In this document: positions 27,999 through 36,007 of the stretch, in pieces | How the letters are laid out: each line of letters begins with the position of its first letter | How positions within the stretch are numbered: position 1 is the stretch's first letter | Assembly (NCBI RefSeq): GCF_010894455.1 | Contig: NZ_JAAIXY010000005.1 | Span: forward strand, 1 to 64,000 | DNA length: 64,000 nucleotides | Source: Myxococcus eversor | GTDB lineage: Bacteria; Myxococcota; Myxococcia; Myxococcales; Myxococcaceae | Direction of reading: 5' to 3' | Made by a program: the position numbers and the translations under genes | Notes under the pieces: generated by a model | Databases searched by the model: none | Told to the model about the DNA's origin: nothing | The model's input: only the letters and a program-made list of their open reading frames with translations

Positions 27999-29054
27999 AT
28001 GGCCCAGCAGCGCGGACCCTCCCAGCTCGACCTCTTCACGGGCGCGCCCGTCGAGCCGCCCACGCGGAGCCGGAGCAGGACCCAGCCGGTAGCCCCCGCG
28101 CCGGTGCCGGAGCCCCTCGCCGACCTGGGCCGGGAGCTGCCGACGGGTGTCTACCTGGGCACCTCGTCGTGGACGTTCCCCGGCTGGTCCGGCCTCGTCT
28201 ATGACCACGAGGCCGCCGCGTCGCAGCTCGCGCGTGAGGGCCTGTCCGCGTACGCGCGCCACCCCGTGCTGCGCACCGTGGGCATCGACCGGACGTTCTA
28301 CGGCCCCATCAACGCCGAGGCCTTCGCCGAGTACGCCGAGCAGGTGCCCGCGGACTTCCGCTTCCTGGTGAAGGCGCATGAGGCCTGCACCCTGGCGCGC
28401 TTCCCCGTGCACGAGCGCTACGGCGCGCACCGGGGACAGCTCAACGAGCGGTTCCTGAACGCGGCCTACGCGGAGGAGTACGTGGTGCGCCCCTTCGTCG
28501 ACGGCCTGGGCGACAAGGGCGGTCCGCTCGTCTTCCAATTTCCACCGCAGGACCCGCAAGTCCTGGGCGGCACCGCGCGCTTCGTGGAGCGGCTGCACGC
28601 GTTCCTCGCCGCGCTCCCCAAGGGCCCCCTGTACGCGGTGGAGGTGCGCAACGAGGAGCTGCTGACGGAGGGCTTCGCGCAGGCGCTGGCGGACGTGGGG
28701 GCATGTCCGGTGCTCGCGGTATGGGCCCACATGCCCTCCATGGGGATTCAGGCGAAGCGCACGCGGGCGCTGGACGCACGGGCCCTGGTGGTGCGGTGGA
28801 TGCTGCCGCCGAACCTGGGCTACGAGGAGGCTCGCGCTCGCTACGCGCCCTTCAACCGGCTGGTGGACGAGGACGTGCCCACCCGCGACTTGCTGGCCCG
28901 CGCGTGTCTGGCCGCCCTGCGCCGCGAGCGCCCCGTCTTCGTCACCATCAACAACAAGGCCGAGGGCAGCGCGCCACTGTCCGCCATCAAACTGGCGGAA
29001 CGTATCGTCACGAGCAGGGCGACGGAGGGGGACCAGCGGAGCGTCGCGTCATGA
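27999..29054 (+). CDS. DUF72 family protein
   Basis: A 351-residue member of the DUF72 (YecE-like) family, a TIM-barrel fold of unknown biochemical function often found near nucleic-acid repair genes. Characteristic: VYLGTSSWTFPGWSGLVY (near 47-64), DFRFLVKAHEACT, GPLVFQFPP, and FVTINNKAEGSAPLSAIKLAE at the end. The N-terminal 40 residues are a proline-rich extension. The ATG at 27999 has AGGAGAG upstream. In-frame codons to 27924 are less supported. Confidence 0.85.
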   Translation: MAQQRGPSQLDLFTGAPVEPPTRSRSRTQPVAPAPVPEPLADLGRELPTGVYLGTSSWTFPGWSGLVYDHEAAASQLAREGLSAYARHPVLRTVGIDRTFYGPINAEAFAEYAEQVPADFRFLVKAHEACTLARFPVHERYGAHRGQLNERFLNAAYAEEYVVRPFVDGLGDKGGPLVFQFPPQDPQVLGGTARFVERLHAFLAALPKGPLYAVEVRNEELLTEGFAQALADVGACPVLAVWAHMPSMGIQAKRTRALDARALVVRWMLPPNLGYEEARARYAPFNRLVDEDVPTRDLLARACLAALRRERPVFVTINNKAEGSAPLSAIKLAERIVTSRATEGDQRSVAS

Positions 29055-29098
29055 ACGCCCCTTGCGCCCATGCACAACACTTGCTTACTTGAGGGGGC

Positions 29099-29407
29099 AT
29101 GAAGTCTGTCCTCATCGCCGCACTGCTGGTTCAAATGACGACAGCCGGAGGCGCGGGCGCGCGCGATGAACGTGCGAACGAGCACGTCACTGCGACGGAG
29201 GATTGGAACAAGCACCTCTCCGCGCTGAAGCAGGAGGTCGACTCGGTGTCGGACCAGTTCCGGGCGGCCCGAGAGCGGCGGCGGTTGGAGGCGGAGCAGA
29301 AGAAGCGCGAGTCGGGGGAATGGACGAATGAGCCCACGGCGCCTGCCGCCTCTCCCACCAAGCGAGCCATCGCTCCCGCCGGAGGGGCCGGAACCCCCGC
29401 CCGCTGA
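29099..29407 (+). CDS. Small secreted coiled-coil protein
   Basis: A 102-residue hypothetical. A short signal peptide (VLIAALLVQMTTAGGAGA) precedes a highly charged helical region (QEVDSVSDQFRAARERRRLE), probably coiled coil, and an Ala/Pro tail. The start ATG has GAGGGGGC upstream. Its last 80 bases overlap the Smr-domain gene in another frame, so one of the two C- or N-terminal ends may be shorter than given. Function unknown. Confidence 0.6.
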   Translation: MKSVLIAALLVQMTTAGGAGARDERANEHVTATEDWNKHLSALKQEVDSVSDQFRAARERRRLEAEQKKRESGEWTNEPTAPAASPTKRAIAPAGGAGTPAR

Positions 29408-29699
29408 CGATGAAGTCTTCGAGCTGCCCATCGACGGCACCCTCGACCTGCATCTCTTCCATCCTCGCGAGGTGAAGCCCCTCGTCATCGAGTACCTCTG
29501 GGCCTGTCGCCAGAAGGGGTTGCTCGACGTGCGGGTCATCCACGGCAAGGGCACGGGCGCGCTGCGTCGCACGGTGCAGGCCCTGCTGCCCACGCTGGAG
29601 GAGGTGGAGTCGTTCCGCCCCGCCTCCGAGTTCGATGGAGGCTGGGGCGCGACGTGGGTGCGGCTCAAGCCGCTGCCGCCTCAGGACAGCCAGAAGTAG
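29328..29699 (+). CDS. Smr-domain protein
   Basis: A 123-residue protein. The Smr domain (as in MutS2 C-termini) spans about residues 38-115. It has the signature LDLHLFHPREV (DLHG-like) and the turn VIHGKGTGALR (near 69-79). Smr domains are nucleases acting on branched DNA or RNA, including collided ribosomes' mRNA. The N-terminus is proline-rich. It overlaps the upstream small gene by 80 bases and the convergent helicase gene by 19 bases. A later start within the proline-rich segment is possible, but the domain is intact in any case. Confidence 0.85.
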   Translation: MSPRRLPPLPPSEPSLPPEGPEPPPADDEVFELPIDGTLDLHLFHPREVKPLVIEYLWACRQKGLLDVRVIHGKGTGALRRTVQALLPTLEEVESFRPASEFDGGWGATWVRLKPLPPQDSQK

Positions 29700-32446
29700 G
29701 CGGAGGCGATGAGCGAGCGCTTCTCGTTCACCTTGGCCTTGTTCGCGAGCTCCGCGAGCTGCCGGTCCTTGGCGGCGTAGCGCTTCTCCTCCTCGTTGCG
29801 CAGCGAGGACAGCTTGCGGCGGTACTCGCGCTCCATCCGGTCCGAGTTCGCCCGCGCCTTCGCGCGCTCCGCGATGTCTTCCACGGACGACACCTGCTTG
29901 CGCGCGTCGATCCACTGCTGCCGGGCCGACTCGACGGCTTCGCGCGACTCCATCAGGCAGTCCTCGACGTAGCGGTCCGCGCGCTCCTTGGCCTTGTCCA
30001 GCTCCAGGGCATTGCGGCGCTCGGCGGCGCGGACGATTTCGTCCTTCGCCGTCACCAGCGACTGCTCCTGCATGAGCTGCACGGACACGGGCGCGGGCTG
30101 CCGGCGCTTCTCCTCCTTCGCGACCAGCTTCACGAAGTGCGCGCCGTCCTGGAGGGGCAGGGCGCGGAAGTTGCCCTCGCGGTCCTTCACCAGCACCAGG
30201 TGGACGAGCTTCTCCTCCGGCTTCAGGCCCGTCGTCTCGAACTTGTAGGCGAACCACCAGCCCTCGCTGCCGGCCAGGCGCGCCAGTCGTGAGGGAAGGC
30301 CCGCGGCGTCGAGCTGGAGGTAGCTGACGGCGTCCTGCTTGCGCTCCTTGACGGCGTAGGCGGCCTTGGCGATCTCCAGCCGGCCGGAGGTGCGGCTTCC
30401 GAGCACGGAGCTGGTGAGCGCGCGCGCCTCCTGCTGCCGCTTCGCGAGGGCCTCCTTCGTCTGCTCTCCCTGGCCCCGCAGGCGGCGGCGGACATCGCCG
30501 TCGAAGCGCTCCAGCACCACCGAGCGCATCTCCGTCATGCGCTGGCTGATGCGCCCCTCCATCTCCGAGCGCAGCTTGTCGAACGCCGCGTTGATGTCCT
30601 CCACCTTGCGGCAGCCCTGGTAGATGTCGAGGATGCGGCGCTCGAAGTCCACGCCGCTCTCCAGCGCGCCCAGGATTTCATCCGAAGCGCCGAAGACGCC
30701 GTCGAAGAGGTTGAGCTTCTTCTCCAGCAGCTCGAACAGGCGCGCGTCCGCCGCGTTCATCCGGTTGAGGAAGTTGATGACCAGCACGTCGCGCTGCTGG
30801 CCATACCGGTGGCAGCGGCCGATGCGCTGCTCCACGCGCTGCGGGTTCCAGGGCAAATCGTAGTTCACCACCAGGTTGCAGAACTGGAGGTTGAGGCCCT
30901 CGGCGCCGGCCTCGGTGCAGATGAGGATCTGCGTCTTGTTGCGGAAGTCGTCCACCAACGCGCGCCGGTCCTCCGGCGTGCCGGCGTCACCCGACAGCAG
31001 CGAAATCTTCCCCCGGTACCCGTGCTCCGACAGGAGGTTGAAGAGGTACTGCTGCGTGCGCTTGGACTCGGTGAAGATGAGCGCCTTCTCCGGCCACCCG
31101 TGCGCGCGCATCACCGTGAAGGTGCGGTCCAAGCCCCGCTTGAGGGCCTCGCCCTTGGCGTTGACCTTGATGGAGTCCGCCAGGTCCGCGTACTGCCGCA
31201 GCTCCCAGACCTCCTGCTCCAGGGCGCGCACGTTGGGCGCCTTGGCCGGGTCGTCGGACCACTCCTCGCCCTCCTCGACGAACTGCTTGGCCTCCTCGGG
31301 CTCGAACATCGCGAGCGCCTGCTGGCCCAGCTTCGCCGCCGCCAGTCGCTTCTCCAGGTTGTCCGACAGCCGCCGCAACGTCGGGGCGATGGCATACGTG
31401 GAGGACGCCAGGAGCTTGCGGTAGCACAGCGTCAGGAGCGTCTTCTTGCCGGGCTCGATCGCCGCGGCCTCCGAGCGCTGGAGGTACTCGCTGACCTTCT
31501 CGTAGAGGTCATGCTCCTCGGGCGAGGGCGTGAAGTCCTCCACGATGGAGCGGCGGTTGGTGTAGCGCACGTACTCGCGCACCTGACGGCGCAGCGTGCG
31601 TTGCACCACGGGCGCCAGGCGCTCCTTGAGCTCTCCGGCGGCGGCCTCGGACATGCCGCCGCCCTCGTCCACGCGGTAGCGGCTGCGGAAGGCGTGCTCG
31701 GGGCCCAGGATCTGCTCGTCCAGGAGCGACATCAGCCCGAACAGCTCCATCAAGTCGTTCTGGAGCGGGGTGGCGGTGAGCAGCAGCTTGGGTTTGCCCG
31801 CCAGGGACGCCTTGAGGGCCTGGCCCATCTTGTTGTTGGCCCGGTGCGCGTTGCGCAGGCGGTGGGCCTCGTCGATGACGACCAGGTCCCACGCGATTTC
31901 CGACGTCAGGTGCGCCTTGTTCGCCGCGAAGGGGTGCGAGCAGATGACGGGGAAGGGCTGGTCGAAGCAGTTGCCGGTGGCGCGCACGGTGCGCCCGTCC
32001 ACCATCACGCTGTCCAGGTCGAACTTCTCCCGCAGCTCGCTGTTCCACTGCGCGCGCAGCGTGGCCGGCGCGAGGATGAGGATGCGCGTCTTCCCCTCGG
32101 CCATGAGCTGGGCGATGACGAGCCCCGCTTCGATGGTCTTCCCCAGGCCCACCTCGTCGCCCAGCATGCAGCCGCCGCGCGACAGCGAGTCGAGCGCGAA
32201 CATGGCGCCCTCGACTTGATGCGGGTTGAGGTCGACCTTTGCTTCGGACAGGGCTCCCGCCAACCGTTGTTGCGTATCACCACTGCGTGCCAGCAGCTCT
32301 TCCGCCAGCAGGCGTTCGTGGAAGGGGGTCAGCGTCGTCCGGGGCGATGGCTCCGTGGCCTCCGCTCCTCGGGCGGCGATGGCCGCCGCGTCCGCCTCGA
32401 CCTCCAACCTCAATCCCCTTGCGACCTCCGCCAAGACCGTCTCCAT
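29681..32446 (-). CDS. SNF2-family (RapA/HepA-like) DEAH helicase
   Basis: A 921-residue superfamily 2 ATPase. Walker A GDEVGLGKT is at 96-104, DEAH at 192-195 with LVVIDEAHRLRN, and motif III LLTATPLQND is near 217. The second RecA lobe has TEAGAEGLNLQFCN and QRIGRCHRYGQ, where the Q...R..R..Q pattern is typical of SNF2 enzymes. The C-terminal ~330 residues are mostly charged helices (KDEIVRAAERRNALELDKAK), likely coiled coil, ending ASAYFWLS. The overall order resembles RapA-type RNA-polymerase recycling enzymes, but also the large SNF2 proteins of defence systems such as DISARM DrmD. No methyltransferase or other defence gene is adjacent, so I favour a stand-alone SNF2 protein. Confidence 0.88.
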   Translation of the reverse strand: METVLAEVARGLRLEVEADAAAIAARGAEATEPSPRTTLTPFHERLLAEELLARSGDTQQRLAGALSEAKVDLNPHQVEGAMFALDSLSRGGCMLGDEVGLGKTIEAGLVIAQLMAEGKTRILILAPATLRAQWNSELREKFDLDSVMVDGRTVRATGNCFDQPFPVICSHPFAANKAHLTSEIAWDLVVIDEAHRLRNAHRANNKMGQALKASLAGKPKLLLTATPLQNDLMELFGLMSLLDEQILGPEHAFRSRYRVDEGGGMSEAAAGELKERLAPVVQRTLRRQVREYVRYTNRRSIVEDFTPSPEEHDLYEKVSEYLQRSEAAAIEPGKKTLLTLCYRKLLASSTYAIAPTLRRLSDNLEKRLAAAKLGQQALAMFEPEEAKQFVEEGEEWSDDPAKAPNVRALEQEVWELRQYADLADSIKVNAKGEALKRGLDRTFTVMRAHGWPEKALIFTESKRTQQYLFNLLSEHGYRGKISLLSGDAGTPEDRRALVDDFRNKTQILICTEAGAEGLNLQFCNLVVNYDLPWNPQRVEQRIGRCHRYGQQRDVLVINFLNRMNAADARLFELLEKKLNLFDGVFGASDEILGALESGVDFERRILDIYQGCRKVEDINAAFDKLRSEMEGRISQRMTEMRSVVLERFDGDVRRRLRGQGEQTKEALAKRQQEARALTSSVLGSRTSGRLEIAKAAYAVKERKQDAVSYLQLDAAGLPSRLARLAGSEGWWFAYKFETTGLKPEEKLVHLVLVKDREGNFRALPLQDGAHFVKLVAKEEKRRQPAPVSVQLMQEQSLVTAKDEIVRAAERRNALELDKAKERADRYVEDCLMESREAVESARQQWIDARKQVSSVEDIAERAKARANSDRMEREYRRKLSSLRNEEEKRYAAKDRQLAELANKAKVNEKRSLIASAYFWLS

Positions 32447-32647
32447 CCGCTCTGTTTCGGGGCGCCCACCGACACAGCGGGCGAGAGAGACGCGCCATTT
32501 TGTTGACGGAGGCTCCGGTGTAAAGGGGGTCGTCTCCGAGGCCGAATTCTAGGCCTCCGCGCGATTGGCATGCTTCTTCGCGAGCGACGCGCGCGTACTC
32601 CAGAAATGAGCGTCGCGCGAACTTTCCGCTGGACATCTTCGCGAGGC

Positions 32648-33994
32648 CTACAACAGCCCGCGCGACTTGACGTCCAGGTACACGTTGAGCGCGGCCGCGC
32701 CAAACCCCTGGGCCGGTGCGCGGACCACCAGCGCCCCCGCGTCGCGCAGGGTGCTGGCGGTGCGGCGGAACTCCGACTCCAGCCGCGTGGCGGCCTGTCG
32801 CGAGTACGCGTCCTGCGCCTCCACGGGCACGTCGATGGCCGCGTCGCGCACGTCCTCGTCCAGGAGCGACGCGACGACGGGGAGATGCCGGGGCCGCAGG
32901 GCCAGCGTGCGGGTGAGCAGCCCCGCCGAGGCATCCGGGTCCACCAGGTCCGTGAAGAGCACGACGAGGGTGCGTCGCGTCTGTCGGGCGAAGGCGAAGT
33001 CGTAGGCGCGGCCGTAGTCGCTCTCCTCCAGCGCGGCCTCGGCGCGGTAGAGCGACTCGGTGATGAGGCGCAGGTGCTCGTGGCCCTTGCGAGGCGGCAG
33101 GAAGGTGAGCACGTCGCTGGCGAAGGCCATGACTCCCACCACGTCTCCGGCGTCCAGGCCCACCCGCGCCAGGCGGAGCGCCGCGTCCACCGCGTGGTCC
33201 AGCTTGCGACGGCCCTGGACCTTGCCGGCCATGTGTCGCCCGCAGTCCAGGAGCAGCAACATGGGCTGGTGCCGCTCGGGCTGCCACGTGCGCACCAGGG
33301 TGTTGGCGTGGCGCGCGGAGGCCTTCCAGTCGATGTGGCGGTAGTCGTCGCCGGGGCGGTACTCACGCAGGGACTCGAACTCGCGTCCCTCCGCCGCGCG
33401 GCGGCGCAGCGTCCTCTCCGATGGTGCGTCCGAGGAGCGGGCCAGGGCCAGGGCCTCCCGAGAGAGCGCGGTGAGGTCCGGATAGATTTTCACCGACTGC
33501 GCCGCGGGCACGCGCACCTGTCGAGCGCAGAGTCCCAGCGGGCCGAGGAGCCGGAGGTGGAGGTCGCCGAAGCTCGCATCTCCTCGGGACGGAGGGGTGA
33601 CGAAGTACGTCAGCCGGGAGCGCGTGAGGGGCGCGCCGCTCAGGGCTGGCAGCACGAGGGACTGGTGGTGGCCGGTGCTGGCGACGACCTGGGGCGGCTC
33701 GTCGCGGACCTCCAGGCGCAGCGGCGCGGGGCCCGTGTCCACTTGCTCGAAGGCCAGGTGCACGGCGTTGCGGGTGCCCGAGGAGAGGATGGGCTCCACC
33801 TCGCGTGCCACCTTCACGTCTTCCACCCGGGGCGCGCGGAGGAAGTCCACGGCGCAGAGGGCGAGCACCGCCACGTCCAGGGCCAGCGCCAGCCAGCCGA
33901 ACGCGGGGCTGGCCACCGTCAGCGAGGAGGGGAGGAGTCCCACCGCGAGCAGTGCGACGGCGAGGCCGGTGGGGACGGGACGGCCCACGCTCAC
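32648..33994 (-). CDS. DUF58 protein, partner of MoxR ATPase
   Basis: A 448-residue protein with two N-terminal membrane helices (residues 9-50), a beta-rich region and a DUF58 block [18 protein letters not shown] (211-228) preceding a vWA-like domain. In most DUF58 proteins the metal-site start reads D-x-S-x-S; here it is LDCGRHM (D250), so the serine ligands are replaced. DUF58 proteins act with MoxR AAA ATPases as chaperone-like or metal-insertion systems for envelope or respiratory complexes. Its start overlaps the end of moxR by four bases (ATGA), so the pair is coupled. Confidence 0.88.
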   Translation of the reverse strand: MSVGRPVPTGLAVALLAVGLLPSSLTVASPAFGWLALALDVAVLALCAVDFLRAPRVEDVKVAREVEPILSSGTRNAVHLAFEQVDTGPAPLRLEVRDEPPQVVASTGHHQSLVLPALSGAPLTRSRLTYFVTPPSRGDASFGDLHLRLLGPLGLCARQVRVPAAQSVKIYPDLTALSREALALARSSDAPSERTLRRRAAEGREFESLREYRPGDDYRHIDWKASARHANTLVRTWQPERHQPMLLLLDCGRHMAGKVQGRRKLDHAVDAALRLARVGLDAGDVVGVMAFASDVLTFLPPRKGHEHLRLITESLYRAEAALEESDYGRAYDFAFARQTRRTLVVLFTDLVDPDASAGLLTRTLALRPRHLPVVASLLDEDVRDAAIDVPVEAQDAYSRQAATRLESEFRRTASTLRDAGALVVRAPAQGFGAAALNVYLDVKSRGLL

Positions 33995-34926
33995 CGGGGG
34001 ACCCGGACCCGCTCGAGCGTCTGCTTCAGCACGTCATCCGTGGTGACGCCTTCCACCTCGGCCTCGGCCTTGAGGAGCAGGCGGTGGTTGAGCACGCTGC
34101 CCGCCGCGCCCTTCACGTCGTCAGGGGTGACGAAGTCATTGCCCATCAGCGCGGCGCGGGCCTTGGACGCGGCCAGGAGCGCCTGCGCGGCGCGGGGGCT
34201 CGCGCCCAGTCTCACGCGGGGATTGGCGCGGGTGTCCCGCACCACGGCGACGACGTACTGGAGGATGGAGTCGTCGCAGGTGACGCGGGCCGCGCGGGCC
34301 TGCAGCTCCATGAGCGTGGGCGCGTCCAGCACGCGGTCCACGGAGGGCGGCCGTCCCTCGCGCTGGTGGAAGGCGCGCAGCATGGTCGTCTCGGAGTCGG
34401 AGTCCGGATAGCCCACGCGGATGCGCATCAGGAAGCGGTCCAACTGGGCCTCGGGCAGGGGATAGGTGCCCTCCAGCTCCAGCGGGTTCTGCGTGGCGAC
34501 GACGAAGAAGTGCGGCGGCAGCGGGTGGGTGACGCCGTCGATGGTGACCTGGCGCTCCTCCATGGCCTCCAGCAGCGCGGCCTGGGCCTTGGGCGGGGTG
34601 CGGTTGATTTCGTCCGCGACGAGGACCTCGGTGAAGATGGGGCCCTTCACCAGGCGGAAGGCGTTGTCCTGGGGCTGGAAGATGTTGGTGCCGAGGATGT
34701 CCGCCGGCATCAGGTCCGGGGTGAACTGGATGCGCGTGAAGAGCAGCCCCAGGGCTCCAGCCATGCTGCGCGCGGTGAGCGTCTTCGCCACGCCGGGCAC
34801 GCCTTCCAGGAGGACGTGGCCGCGCGCCAGGAAGGCGGTCACCAGGTCGGCGAGCACACGCGGCTGGCCGAAGACGGTGCCGGCGAGCGCGGCGGTGAGG
34901 CGGGCGAGGGGAGTGGCGTCGGACAT
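33991..34926 (-). CDS. MoxR-family AAA+ ATPase
   Basis: A 311-residue AAA+ ATPase. Walker A GVPGVAKT (about 38-45) and Walker B LVADEINR (about 100-107) are clear, followed by sensor 1 (FFVVATQNP) and the MoxR C-terminal lid. MoxR proteins remodel or activate partner proteins in tandem with DUF58/vWA proteins. It is first of the coupled pair with the downstream DUF58 gene. The ATG at 34926 is chosen; the in-frame start at 35205 would add 93 unsupported residues that overlap the neighbour. Confidence 0.93.
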   Translation of the reverse strand: MSDATPLARLTAALAGTVFGQPRVLADLVTAFLARGHVLLEGVPGVAKTLTARSMAGALGLLFTRIQFTPDLMPADILGTNIFQPQDNAFRLVKGPIFTEVLVADEINRTPPKAQAALLEAMEERQVTIDGVTHPLPPHFFVVATQNPLELEGTYPLPEAQLDRFLMRIRVGYPDSDSETTMLRAFHQREGRPPSVDRVLDAPTLMELQARAARVTCDDSILQYVVAVVRDTRANPRVRLGASPRAAQALLAASKARAALMGNDFVTPDDVKGAAGSVLNHRLLLKAEAEVEGVTTDDVLKQTLERVRVPR

Positions 34927-34994
34927 GGTGGCGGGGAACGGTAGACCGCCGTCGAGTCGCGCGGCACCACTTTCGTGGCGCGCGCGCCGTGTCG

Positions 34995-35951
34995 TCAGTC
35001 GTTCTTGCTCTTGAGGCCGAGGAACGCGCCGATGAGCGCGGCCACCGCGCCCAGCAGGCCGATGAAGACGCCGAAGCTGGGTGAGGAGTTCATCATCTCC
35101 GCGTTGCCGATGGGCGTGGGCACCAGCGTCGTGTCCGACGACACCTTGATGAAGACGATGCACCAGATGAGGCACACGAAGGTGGTGAACAGCTGCGCCA
35201 TCCACGGCACCACGGGATTGAGGTTGGGGAACGAGCTGCGCACCCGGACGCCGATGGCCACCATCACCATCAGCGAGAGCACGAATGCGCCGAAGCCCGT
35301 GCTCATCAATCCCAGGGCGTCACCGTCCGCCGCCGTCTCCTTCCAGGGCGTGAAGCACGAGAGGACGACCAGGCCCGAGCCGTAGAAGGCAATCTTGTCG
35401 CCTGCGCTCATCGCGCCCATCAAATCCCTGGCGTCCTGCATGAGCTCTTCGGGGTCGACGATGGGGTTGCCGCCCTCCTCGTCGTCGCGACCCCTGCGCG
35501 CCCAGGGGTCGGAACCCGTGGCGACCGGAGCGGGAGCGGGAGCAGGCGCGGGAGCGGTGCGCTTGGGGGCCGTGGCTGCCGCGGCGCGAGTCGCGGGCGC
35601 GGGGCGGCTGGGGCGCTGAGGCGCGCCTCGGGCGATGTCCTGCACGCTCTTGACGTTGGTGGCGTCCGCGCTGGCCGGCGCGGCGGGCCTGGCTCCGGAC
35701 TTGCCCGCGGGCCGAGGACGCGCGGGCTTGGGAGGAGGGGGGCGAGGGTCTTCGCTCGCGCCCGTGGATTCCTCATCGTTGTCGGCAGGTGGCTCCGAGG
35801 AGAGGAACGAGCTGTCGATGATGTAATCGCAGACGGAACAGATGGATGCGTCGGCGGCTACCTGCGAGCCGCAGCCAGGGCAGTTCAGGACCAGCGCTCC
35901 TGCTGAGAGATGCGAGCCGCCATCTTCGGAGCCCGGGGCCGCGCGTGTCAA
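34995..35951 (-). CDS. Zinc-ribbon membrane protein
   Basis: About 318 residues if started at TTG 35951. The N-terminus carries LNCPGCGSQ and CSVCDYI, a CxxC...CxxC zinc ribbon, followed by a long Pro/Ala-rich linker and four predicted membrane helices in the C-terminal half (GSGLVVLSCF, GAFVLSLMVMVAIG, FTTFVCLIWCIVFIK, GVFIGLLGAVAALIGAF). The start is uncertain. The only ATG/GTG/TTG-type codon before the ribbon is that TTG without a good SD. A CTG directly before AACTGC, preceded by AGGAG, may be the true start. Function unknown. Confidence 0.7.
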   Translation of the reverse strand: MTRAAPGSEDGGSHLSAGALVLNCPGCGSQVAADASICSVCDYIIDSSFLSSEPPADNDEESTGASEDPRPPPPKPARPRPAGKSGARPAAPASADATNVKSVQDIARGAPQRPSRPAPATRAAAATAPKRTAPAPAPAPAPVATGSDPWARRGRDDEEGGNPIVDPEELMQDARDLMGAMSAGDKIAFYGSGLVVLSCFTPWKETAADGDALGLMSTGFGAFVLSLMVMVAIGVRVRSSFPNLNPVVPWMAQLFTTFVCLIWCIVFIKVSSDTTLVPTPIGNAEMMNSSPSFGVFIGLLGAVAALIGAFLGLKSKND

Positions 35952-35990
35952 ACTGCCTGCGGCCTAACCCCTGGATTTTCGCGGGAAATT

Positions 35991-36000
35991 GGCCTAGGCC
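35991..36000. promoter_or_regulatory. 10-bp palindrome before the cyclophilin fusion gene
   Basis: GGCCTAGGCC is a perfect palindrome in the 56-base divergent region, eight bases upstream of the ATG at 36008. The half-site GGCCTA recurs at 35971. It could be a shared operator, though GC-rich sequence raises the chance level. Confidence 0.25.
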
Positions 36001-36007
36001 CCAGCGC

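Noticed and set aside
29681-32446. Call of a DISARM or other phage-defence system
   Set aside because: Only a SNF2 helicase is present; no methyltransferase, DrmA/B/C-like or PLD genes flank it. The evidence does not support a defence island.
30809-32506. Plus-strand frame of ~565 codons inside the helicase gene
   Set aside because: Antisense of an intact SNF2 core; no start signal and no domain.
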